Source: Burkholderiales bacterium
Lineage (GTDB): Bacteria; Pseudomonadota; Gammaproteobacteria; Burkholderiales; Burkholderiaceae_C
DNA length: 14,581 nt
Direction: 5' to 3'
Assembly (NCBI GenBank): GCA_947450745.1
Contig: CANFYD010000032.1
Span: 1 to 14,581 of the forward strand
Shown piece by piece: positions 6,990 through 13,003 of this stretch. The position numbers and the translations under genes were made by a program. The notes beneath the pieces were generated by a model. The model worked only from the letters and a program-made list of their open reading frames with translations, was not told the origin of the DNA and did no database searches. Positions within the stretch are counted from its first letter, which is position 1. The number at the start of each line of letters is the position of its first letter.

Positions 6990-7879
6990 GACGGGTCAAG
7001 GCCTTGCCCTCCACCTGCGCTCATCCGCAGCAACGCTTGACCCATGCGGATCCGCGTGCCCGCCGCAATACCGTCGCACAAGGCAAACCCCTTGGGCGCA
7101 AACACCAGAATGGTCGAGCCGTGCTGGAACCAGCCCATTTCCTCACCCTTGGCAAAGCGCGCTTGGCAAGCGATCTCGTTCGGCCCCTTGTAGCCCAGGT
7201 GCAGCAGCAGATCGAGGAAGTGCAAGCGCAGGCTGGCCACCAGAATCGCGGCTACCGGCACCAGCGCGATCGGCTGCCCGCCGGCCGTCAAGCGCGTGCG
7301 CAGCACCGCCCGCTCGTTGCGGCAGAACAGGCGCTCGACACGGGCCAGCGCGATCGGGTTGACGTTCCAGGTGTCGCCGCTGATGTGGGTCACATGCTCG
7401 ACCACGCAGTCCTGCGGCGCATGAAAGCGGTGATACATCGCCGAGGTCAGCCGCAGCGTGACGAACACACCGTCCTGAAACGCAGCGGTGTCCTGCGTCG
7501 GGCCGAACAGGTCGGTGATCGAATACGGGAAGCCCTTGGCCTGAAACACCTCACGCCCCTCAACCGCCCCGCAAGCGCCGACGATGGCGTCGCAGGGGCT
7601 GGTCAGGATGTCGGCGCCGGCATCGACCGTGCGCGCACCGGGCAGCAGCTCGCGGGTGAAGCAATCGTGCAGAGAATCGAACTGCTGCTTGCGGGCGTCC
7701 GACAGGTCGAGGTCGGTGAACAACTTCCAGATCGCGATGGAGGCGCGACAGACATGGCGGTTGCGAATCTGACTGAACCAGCCCATGAAGCGGGTCAAGG
7801 CGGTGCGCGGAATACGGTTGGTGAGCAAGAAGTTCAGATCTTCCTGCTGCAGAAATTGGCGAATTTTTTTCATATTCAT
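6986..7879 (-). CDS. psd: Phosphatidylserine decarboxylase proenzyme
   Basis: A 297-residue membrane-associated enzyme that converts phosphatidylserine to phosphatidylethanolamine. It makes its own pyruvoyl cofactor by self-cleavage. The cleavage motif is visible as WFQHGSTILVF, predicting a cut between Gly254 and Ser255. The aspartate and histidine of the self-processing triad are probably in SPCDAIVGACG and YHRFHAPQDC. The start could be ATG 7879 (MNMKK) or ATG 7873 (MKK); neither has a clear ribosome site, and I chose the longer. A much longer open frame continues upstream but is antisense to the aminotransferase and shows no conserved features. The stop codon TAG comes from the end of repeat copy B, so the native C-terminus may have been altered. 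It is divergent from the aminotransferase gene across 78 bases, which suggests linked roles in lipid metabolism. Confidence 0.93.
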   Translation of the reverse strand: MNMKKIRQFLQQEDLNFLLTNRIPRTALTRFMGWFSQIRNRHVCRASIAIWKLFTDLDLSDARKQQFDSLHDCFTRELLPGARTVDAGADILTSPCDAIVGACGAVEGREVFQAKGFPYSITDLFGPTQDTAAFQDGVFVTLRLTSAMYHRFHAPQDCVVEHVTHISGDTWNVNPIALARVERLFCRNERAVLRTRLTAGGQPIALVPVAAILVASLRLHFLDLLLHLGYKGPNEIACQARFAKGEEMGWFQHGSTILVFAPKGFALCDGIAAGTRIRMGQALLRMSAGGGQGLDPS

Positions 7880-7890
7880 GTGGCTGTCAA
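7873..7890 (+). promoter_or_regulatory. Weak PhoB-box-like repeat before the aminotransferase
   Basis: TATTCAT-GTGG-CTGTCAA has the 7+4+7 layout and 10 of 14 matches to the PhoB box, but the first half is poor and the site overlaps the psd start codons. An AT-rich stretch (TTAGATATA, 7900-7908) follows at about -10 distance. Confidence 0.25.
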
Positions 7891-7908
7891 GCGGCGCTGT
7901 TAGATATA

Positions 7909-7936
7909 GGAACTTGGAACTCGGAACCTGAACAAA
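7909..7936 (+). promoter_or_regulatory. Three tandem heptamers, possible sigma-E-type promoter
   Basis: GGAACTT, GGAACTC and GGAACCT follow one another exactly (7909-7929). The first unit equals the -35 consensus of sigma-E (RpoE) promoters. Sixteen bases later lies ACAAA (7932-7936), one mismatch from the TCAAA-type -10. Transcription would begin near 7943, about 15 bases before the aminotransferase ATG. The repetition itself makes a chance match to GGAACTT more likely, so this is tentative. Confidence 0.35.
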
Positions 7937-7957
7937 AGCAGCCTGAACGGACCACTG

Positions 7958-9616
7958 ATGGAACAGACATTTGCACTCACCGCCACAGCACTTGCCGCTT
8001 TGGCCCTGATCTTGCCGCGCGCCAAACGGCGGCTGGAGCTGTCGCTGGCCAAGCACCGCTCGCTGGCCGGCCATTCGCGCATGGCGAAACGGGTGGCGCG
8101 CCTCCTCCCCGGCTATGCCTACGACGAGGCCGAATTTTTCAACTCCGACGGCGCGCCCGTCGAGGCCGTCGCCCGCCGCCGCGCCGGGCTCAAACGCTTG
8201 TCGGCCTTGTTCGCCAGCCGCTACGCCAAAACCATCGCCATGACGGCCGACGCGCGCGAAGTCATCTCCGACCTGCAATTCACCGGCAGCTACCGCGTGC
8301 CGTTCCAGTACAGCCCTTACCTGCGCGAACACCTGAAAGTGGGGGCGTTCTTGCAAGCCTCGTCCGGCGTGACGTTCGAGGACTTGGACGGCAACCGCTT
8401 TTACGACCTGACCGGCTCCTACGGCGTCAACGTGTTCGGCTACGACTTTTACCGCAGCTGCGTCGATGAAGGCATTGCGCTGACCCATCGGCTCGGGCCG
8501 GTGCTGGGCGCTTATCACCCCTGCGCGGCCGACAACGTGCGGCGCTTGCAAGCGATCTCGGGGCTGGATGAAGTGTCCTTTCATATGTCCGGCACCGAGG
8601 CGGTGATGCAAGCCGTTCGTTTGGCCCGTTACCACACCAAACGCAATCATCTGGTGCGCTTCTGCGGCGCCTACCACGGCTGGTGGGAAGACGTGCAGCC
8701 GGGCATCGGCAACCCGCTGCCACCGCGCGAAACCCACACGCTGAAGGACATGAGCGCGCGCAGCCTGCAGGTGCTGCGCACGCGCCGCGATGTGGCGTGC
8801 GTGCTGATCAACCCATTGCAAGCGATGCACCCGAACGCCGGTGCGCCGGGCGATTCGGCTCTGCTCGACAGCAGCCGCCGCGCCCGATTCAACAGCTTTG
8901 ACCGTGCGGCCTACACCGCCTGGTTGCAGCAATTGCGCGAAGTCTGCACCGAGCGCGGCATCGTGCTGATCTTCGACGAGGTCTTTGTCGGCTTCCGCCT
9001 GGCAGCAGGCGGTGCACAGGAATACTTTGGCGTGCGCGCCGACATGGTCACCTACGGCAAAACGCTGGGCGGCGGCCTGCCGGTCGGTGTGGTCTGCGGC
9101 CGCCGCGACCTGATGCAGCGCTTTCGCGCCGAGCGGCCGGCCGACATCTGCTTTGCCCGTGGCACCTTCAACGCCCACCCGTATGTGATGGGCGCGATGA
9201 AGGTGTTTCTGGACCGGCTGGAGACAGCCGCAGTCAAGACGATCTACGCCGATGCCGATGCCTGTTGGGATCTGCGCGCCGCCCGTTTCAACCAAGCGAT
9301 GCGGGAGGCGAAGCTGCCGCTGCAAGTAGCGAATATGCAGTCGATCTGGACGGTGTTCTACACCCAGCCGTCGCGCTACAACTGGATGTTGCAGTTCTAC
9401 TTGCGCGAGCAGGGTCTGGGCTTGAGCTGGATAGGCACGGGCCGCCTGATCTTCAGCCTGAACTACAGCGACGCCGACTTCGACGCGGTGCTGCAGCGCT
9501 TCATCCAGGCCGCCACCACCATGCAGGCTGAGGGCTGGTGGACAGCGGATGCGGCGCTGACCAACAAGACGATCAAGCGCAGCATCTTGCGAGAAGTGCT
9601 GCGCGCTCGCTTCTGA
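7958..9616 (+). CDS. Membrane-anchored class III PLP-dependent aminotransferase, substrate unknown
   Basis: A 552-residue protein. Residues 3-20 (TFALTATALAALALILP) are hydrophobic and followed by KRR, so a single N-terminal membrane anchor with the enzyme in the cytoplasm is likely. An extension to about residue 110 precedes a class III aminotransferase fold related to glutamate-1-semialdehyde aminomutase: FEDLDGNRFYDLTGSYGVNVFGY, the phosphate-binding HMSGTEAVMQAVRLAR (Ser211-Thr213), CGAYHGWWED, IFDEVFVGFR with Asp340 for the PLP ring nitrogen, and VTYGKTLGGGLPVG with the Schiff-base Lys368. It is about 100 residues longer than standard aminomutases and has the anchor, so it is not hemL. 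The setting, divergent from psd and among lipid enzymes, suggests it transfers an amino group in making a lipid or lipid head group; that is inference. An aminomutase-type reaction is equally possible. Confidence 0.88.
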   Translation: MEQTFALTATALAALALILPRAKRRLELSLAKHRSLAGHSRMAKRVARLLPGYAYDEAEFFNSDGAPVEAVARRRAGLKRLSALFASRYAKTIAMTADAREVISDLQFTGSYRVPFQYSPYLREHLKVGAFLQASSGVTFEDLDGNRFYDLTGSYGVNVFGYDFYRSCVDEGIALTHRLGPVLGAYHPCAADNVRRLQAISGLDEVSFHMSGTEAVMQAVRLARYHTKRNHLVRFCGAYHGWWEDVQPGIGNPLPPRETHTLKDMSARSLQVLRTRRDVACVLINPLQAMHPNAGAPGDSALLDSSRRARFNSFDRAAYTAWLQQLREVCTERGIVLIFDEVFVGFRLAAGGAQEYFGVRADMVTYGKTLGGGLPVGVVCGRRDLMQRFRAERPADICFARGTFNAHPYVMGAMKVFLDRLETAAVKTIYADADACWDLRAARFNQAMREAKLPLQVANMQSIWTVFYTQPSRYNWMLQFYLREQGLGLSWIGTGRLIFSLNYSDADFDAVLQRFIQAATTMQAEGWWTADAALTNKTIKRSILREVLRARF

Positions 9617-9647
9617 ACGGTTCACGCGCCAGGGTCAGGTGCTGAGG

Positions 9648-10289
9648 TCAAGCGCGCGGGGCTGACGTTGCCCCGCGCTCCTGGTGGCCCGCCACATGAG
9701 CCATCGGATCGATCAACTCGCCGCGCAGCAAATACAGCGGGGCCTTGTGATACAGCAGGATGTCGTGGAACGGGTCGGTCAGGATCTTGATCATCCAGGT
9801 CAAGCCGGTCATGAAGTCTTGCTGCACCCACAACTGCAAGACGCGAAACAACAAGCCGCCCACACCCAGCGACAGCCAGGCGATGCCGACATCATGGGCA
9901 AAACCGGCCAAGTCCGTCGCCGGAGTGATCAACCCGAACACCGACGGCTGCAGCCAGAGCAGCAGCGGGATCAGCACCCAGATCGCCAGCAGCACCGCCT
10001 TGCGACGCAGGTTGTAGCCGATCTTGATGTCTTCCTTGTGGGCATTGGTGGCTTGGTTGACATGGTCATAGCCGAGCGGCTCGAAGAAGAAATGCCCCGC
10101 TTGGCGGCTCGTCATCGACACGCACCAAGCCAGCAGCGCCGCCGCCGCCGGGTCGATGAACAGCAGGCCGTAGGCGACCACGAACGAGATCGCGCTGAGC
10201 AAATGCAAGCTCTGGTTGATGCGGCTGTGGTGGTAATAACGGTGATCATCCCAGCGCTGTATGGCCAGGTTTTGCAGGATAGTTTTCAC
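9648..10289 (-). CDS. Mpo1/DUF962-like integral membrane protein
   Basis: A 213-residue polytopic membrane protein with hydrophobic segments near residues 30-58, 100-118 and 133-152. YYHHSRINQSLH resembles the first Mpo1/DUF962 motif (YHH..., N, H), and SRQAGHFFFEPLGYD resembles the second (QFxGHxxFE). Yeast Mpo1 is an Fe(II)-dependent dioxygenase that shortens 2-hydroxy fatty acids. The histidines seen here could be the metal ligands, but the spacing between motifs is shorter than in Mpo1, so function is uncertain. A conserved-looking C-terminal part, KILTDPFHDILLYHKAPLYL, has no match I can name. The start is GTG 10289, supported by AAAGG six bases upstream. It converges on the aminotransferase and is divergent from the glycosyltransferase, with a PhoB-box-like site about 100 bases upstream. 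Confidence 0.82.
   Translation of the reverse strand: MKTILQNLAIQRWDDHRYYHHSRINQSLHLLSAISFVVAYGLLFIDPAAAALLAWCVSMTSRQAGHFFFEPLGYDHVNQATNAHKEDIKIGYNLRRKAVLLAIWVLIPLLLWLQPSVFGLITPATDLAGFAHDVGIAWLSLGVGGLLFRVLQLWVQQDFMTGLTWMIKILTDPFHDILLYHKAPLYLLRGELIDPMAHVAGHQERGATSAPRA
9654..9678. terminator. GC-rich hairpin between converging genes
   Basis: GCGCGGGGC (9654-9662) and GCCCCGCGC (9670-9678) form a perfect 9-base stem with a 7-base loop, 38 bases after the aminotransferase stop and inside the last codons of the Mpo1-like gene. There is no T-run on either side, so it is at best an atypical terminator for the plus-strand transcript. Confidence 0.35.
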
Positions 10290-10302
10290 GGCGAGCCTTT
10301 AT

Positions 10303-10320
10303 GTTGCTTGCGTTGCTTGC
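10303..10320. repeat. 9-base tandem duplication in the Mpo1-like gene leader
   Basis: GTTGCTTGC occurs twice in direct succession, 13 bases upstream of the GTG start. It would lie in the 5' untranslated leader if transcription starts near 10366. No function is evident. Confidence 0.6.
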
Positions 10321-10388
10321 AGGGTTGGTGTCACGAACGAGGCGACAACCCAGCGTGGGTTTGCCTGCCGCGATGCTGACCTGATTGC

Positions 10389-10406
10389 ATGAAAATTCCG
10401 TGACGG
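10389..10406 (-). promoter_or_regulatory. Candidate PhoB box of the Mpo1-like gene
   Basis: On the minus strand this reads CCGTCAC-GGAA-TTTTCAT, with the 7+4+7 layout and 10 of 14 matches to the PhoB box. CAGCAT (10373-10378) lies 10 bases downstream as a weak -10. It is 23 bases from a second, oppositely oriented PhoB-like box serving the glycosyltransferase. Confidence 0.4.
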
Positions 10407-10429
10407 CCGGGCCGGAGCATTTTTCAAAA

Positions 10430-10447
10430 CTGTCATCGAGTTGTTAT
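10430..10447 (+). promoter_or_regulatory. Candidate PhoB box of the glycosyltransferase gene
   Basis: CTGTCAT-CGAG-TTGTTAT has a perfect first half and 12 of 14 matches overall, the best PhoB-like box in the window. Ten bases later CAGCAT (10458-10463) could act as a weak -10, which would place the transcript start at about the ATG (10470). Confidence 0.55.
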
Positions 10448-10469
10448 CTTCGGCAGTCAGCATCGGCAC

Positions 10470-11711
10470 ATGAACACCTCCGCGCCCGAGACTCTCGTCG
10501 TTGATCACTTCGCGGCTGTGCAGCGCTCTCTGCGCATCGCGTTCGTCACCGAAACCTATCCGCCCGAAGTCAACGGCGTGGCCATGACGGTCGCCCGTAT
10601 CGTCGAAGGCCTGCACCGGCGCAACCACGATGTCCAGCTGATTCGGCCGCGCCAGGACACTCTCGACTTGGCCGAGCGCAGCCCGCGCTTTCATGAAGTG
10701 CTGATGCGCGGCCTGCCGATTCCGCGCTACCCGAATCTGCGCATGGGCGTGCCGTCCAAACGGGCGCTGGTGCAGCTCTGGTCGGTGCACCGGCCGGATG
10801 TCGTGCACATCGCCACCGAGGGTGCGCTCGGCTGGTCGGCACTGCACGCAGCGATTCATTTGAAGCTGCCGGTCAGCTCGGACTTCCGCACCAACTTCCA
10901 CGCCTACAGCCGCCATTACGGCATCGGCTGGCTCTACAAACCGATCATGGCCTACCTGCGCAAGTTCCATAACCGCGCGCACAGCACGATGGTGCCCACC
11001 GAAGCGTTGCGGCTCGAACTGGAAGCAGGCGGCTTCAAGCAACTCAGCGTGGTGTCGCGCGGCGTCGACATCCAGCAATTCACGCCGCTGCGGCGCAGCC
11101 AAAGCTTGCGCGCGCAATGGGGTTTGGCACCCGGTGACTTGGCACTGATCCACGTCGGCCGCATCGCCCCCGAGAAGAACCTGGCCACCTTGATGGCCGC
11201 TTACGACGCGATTTTGCGCACGCAACCGAGCGCCCGGCTGATCATGGTCGGCAGCGGGCCGGAGCAGGCGGCCTTGCAAGCGCGCTATCCGGCCGTGATC
11301 TTTGCCGGGCAACGCAGCGGTGAGGATTTGGGCGCGCATTACGCATCGGCCGATCTGTTCTTGTTCCCCAGCCTGACCGAGACCTTCGGCAACGTCACCA
11401 CCGAGGCGATGGCCAGCGGTTTGGCGCTGGTGGCGTTCGACTACGCGGCGGCCGCGCAATTGATCCGCTCAGGCGAAAACGGCGTGCTGGTGGCGATGGA
11501 CGATCAAGCGGCCTTTGTCAGCGCCAGCTTGGCGGCAGCGGGCGACGCCAGCGCTCGCCAACAAATGGGCCGCTTGGCCTGCCAGACCGCCAGCGCACTC
11601 GACTGGGCCAGCATCGTGGCTCGCTTTGAAGCAGTGCTGGACACGGTCATTCAGCGCGCTGAACCGGTGCAATATTGCGCACTTGCTGCGGCCCACCCAA
11701 CGGTAAGTTGA
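10470..11711 (+). CDS. GT4-family glycosyltransferase, probably glycolipid-forming
   Basis: A 413-residue GT-B enzyme of family GT4. The N-terminal acceptor domain begins with the glycine/asparagine loop RIAFVTETYPPEVNGVA (residues 22-38). The donor domain holds HVGRIAPEKNL (Arg231 and Lys236, for nucleotide diphosphate binding) and the ExxxxxxxE motif FPSLTETFGNVTTEAMASG (Glu304 and Glu312). The sequence resembles the branch containing mannosyltransferases, sulfoquinovosyl and glycosyl-diacylglycerol synthases. There is no signal peptide; it should act at the cytoplasmic face of the membrane. It faces a PlcP-like metallophosphoesterase gene, a pairing known from phosphate-starvation lipid remodelling, where the phosphatase makes diacylglycerol and the transferase adds a sugar. 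The sugar donor cannot be read from the sequence. No ribosome site precedes ATG 10470; the PhoB-like promoter would give a leaderless message, or GTG 10518 could be the start. Confidence 0.87.
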   Translation: MNTSAPETLVVDHFAAVQRSLRIAFVTETYPPEVNGVAMTVARIVEGLHRRNHDVQLIRPRQDTLDLAERSPRFHEVLMRGLPIPRYPNLRMGVPSKRALVQLWSVHRPDVVHIATEGALGWSALHAAIHLKLPVSSDFRTNFHAYSRHYGIGWLYKPIMAYLRKFHNRAHSTMVPTEALRLELEAGGFKQLSVVSRGVDIQQFTPLRRSQSLRAQWGLAPGDLALIHVGRIAPEKNLATLMAAYDAILRTQPSARLIMVGSGPEQAALQARYPAVIFAGQRSGEDLGAHYASADLFLFPSLTETFGNVTTEAMASGLALVAFDYAAAAQLIRSGENGVLVAMDDQAAFVSASLAAAGDASARQQMGRLACQTASALDWASIVARFEAVLDTVIQRAEPVQYCALAAAHPTVS

Positions 11712-11718
11712 ACGCCTC

Positions 11719-11875
11719 GTAGGGCGGGTCGAGACCCACGAGCGATTCTGGTTTATGTAGGGCGGGTCGAGACCCGCGAGCGGTTTGGGCACCGGCAGTG
11801 CCCTGCCAACAGGAGCTGGCCGGACGCAACACGGCGTGGCACAGTCGGCGAGACGCGGGTCACGACCCGCCCTAC
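11719..11875. repeat. BIME-like palindromic repeat, copy C, with duplicated left end
   Basis: Two left arms in the same orientation begin GTAGGGCGGGTCGAGACCC, at 11719-11739 and 11757-11777, 38 bases apart. A single inverted right arm at 11855-11875 ends CCGCCCTAC. The core shares CAGGAGCTGGCCGG, CGCAACACGG and CACAGTCGGC with copy B. It starts 7 bases after the glycosyltransferase stop and ends 4 bases before the stop of the converging metallophosphoesterase, so it may end transcription from both. Confidence 0.82.
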
Positions 11876-11879
11876 GGAC

Positions 11880-12836
11880 TCAGGCAGCGCTCACCGCGCG
11901 CACCGAGGCTGTTTTGCGCGCCAGTGCAGCCTGTGCGGCATGCGCGGTCCAGTCCAGTATTTCCAGCCGCCCGTCGGCATGCTCGACCAAAGCGGTCAGG
12001 CTTTCGACCCAGTCGCCATCGTTGGCGTAGAGGATGCCGTCGATGTCGCGCAGCTCGGCATGGTGGATGTGGCCGCAGACAACGCCCTGCACACCGCGGT
12101 TGCGGGCCTCGCGGGCCACCGCGCCTTCAAAATCACTGACATAACTGACGGCTCGCTTGACCTTCAACTTCAGGTATTTGGACAAGCTCCAATACGGCAA
12201 ACCCAGGCGAGCGCGCAGCGAATTCAAGTAGCGATTGAGCTTCAGCGTGAACTCGTAAGCCGAGTCGCCCAAATAGGCCAGCCACTTGGCGCACTGGATC
12301 ACGCCGTCGAACAAATCGCCGTGGGTAATCCACAGCTTGCGGCCGTCGGCAGTCACATGAATCCACTCATTCGCCACTTCGATGCCGCCAAAGTTGTGGC
12401 TCAGGTATTTGCGAGCGAACTCGTCGTGATTGCCGGGAATGAAGACGACTTGCGCGCCCTTGCGCGCCTTGCGCAGCAGCTTTTGCACCACGTCGTTGTG
12501 CGCTTGCGGCCAGTACCAGCTGCGCCGCAACTGCCAACCGTCGATGATGTCGCCGACCAGGAACAGATGCTCGCTTTCGACACAGCGCAGGAAGTCGAGC
12601 AGCGCCTCGGCCTGGCAGCCCGGCGTACCCAGGTGGATGTCGGAGATCCAGACGCTGCGAAAGCGCAACTGGCCGGGCTCATCATCATCGCGGTCATCGC
12701 GTCCACCAGCGCCGCTGGGAGGCTCATGCAGCGCTTTGAGCAAGGCTTCTACCGGCTTCAACGGCCGCGATTCTGGCGGAGCGCCGGTTGTCCGCTGCGT
12801 CAGCAGGTCGACGGGATCAGCAATCACGGCAGCCAT
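11880..12836 (-). CDS. PlcP/LpxH-like metallophosphoesterase, probable phospholipase C
   Basis: A 318-residue calcineurin-type phosphoesterase. The metal-binding blocks are in order: SDIHLG (Asp66, His68), GDIIDGW (Asp96), GNHDE (Asn136-His137), THGD (His172) and GHIHH (His256, His258). Routine annotation would be UDP-2,3-diacylglucosamine hydrolase. However, GCQAEALLDFL, WYWPQAHNDVVQKLLRKARK, LGLPYWSLS, FGGIEV and GDWVES are features I associate with the PlcP branch, whose Sinorhizobium member is a phosphate-starvation phospholipase C that releases diacylglycerol. The converging GT4 gene supports this. The start at 12836 was chosen because upstream codons back to 12956 look non-conserved and contain a PhoB-like site. 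Even so, about 60 acidic or loop-like residues precede the catalytic domain, and no clear ribosome site is seen. LpxH activity remains an alternative. Confidence 0.85.
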   Translation of the reverse strand: MAAVIADPVDLLTQRTTGAPPESRPLKPVEALLKALHEPPSGAGGRDDRDDDEPGQLRFRSVWISDIHLGTPGCQAEALLDFLRCVESEHLFLVGDIIDGWQLRRSWYWPQAHNDVVQKLLRKARKGAQVVFIPGNHDEFARKYLSHNFGGIEVANEWIHVTADGRKLWITHGDLFDGVIQCAKWLAYLGDSAYEFTLKLNRYLNSLRARLGLPYWSLSKYLKLKVKRAVSYVSDFEGAVAREARNRGVQGVVCGHIHHAELRDIDGILYANDGDWVESLTALVEHADGRLEILDWTAHAAQAALARKTASVRAVSAA

Positions 12837-12904
12837 CAGATATCGCGAGCCGACGACTGCCTGCTCACCGGATCCGCTGGATGGGCTGAACTGCAGGTCA
12901 ATGT

Positions 12905-12922
12905 GTGACGCATTTGTGCCAT
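12905..12922 (-). promoter_or_regulatory. Weak PhoB-box-like repeat before the metallophosphoesterase
   Basis: On the minus strand this reads ATGGCAC-AAAT-GCGTCAC, with the 7+4+7 layout but only 8 of 14 matches (10 if C is allowed at the last base of each half). The spacer AAAT and the flanking CAC are the same as in the box before the phosphatase unit. No good -10 follows. It would give about a 46-base leader to ATG 12836. Confidence 0.35.
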
Positions 12923-13003
12923 GTTGATCAACGCCTCCGTGGTTGCGGCCTAGCATCGGCGAAGACTGTTACGGCAGCATGAAAGCGGCGGCCTTTCTGC
13001 GAG

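Noticed and set aside
7884..7903. CTGTCAA and CTGTTAG as a PhoB box before the aminotransferase
   Set aside because: The two halves are 13 bases apart instead of 11, so they would lie on different helix faces.
7880..9625. Very long minus-strand open frame (start 9625) running through the aminotransferase region into psd
   Set aside because: Only the part from 7879 to 6986 has conserved protein motifs. The rest is antisense to the aminotransferase and rich in His/Arg/Gln/Ala, as expected from the complement of a GC-rich gene.
10299..11459. 386-codon minus-strand frame opposite the glycosyltransferase
   Set aside because: Antisense shadow; its end also covers the divergent promoter region.
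4007..11875. Repeats A-C as a CRISPR array or an insertion sequence
   Set aside because: The units are kilobases apart, there are no regular spacers, no transposase frame lies between the arms, and the cores are only about 80-115 bases.
12837..12956. 40-residue N-terminal extension of the metallophosphoesterase starting at ATG 12956
   Set aside because: It has no recognisable conserved sequence, and a PhoB-like site falls within it, so ATG 12836 is preferred.
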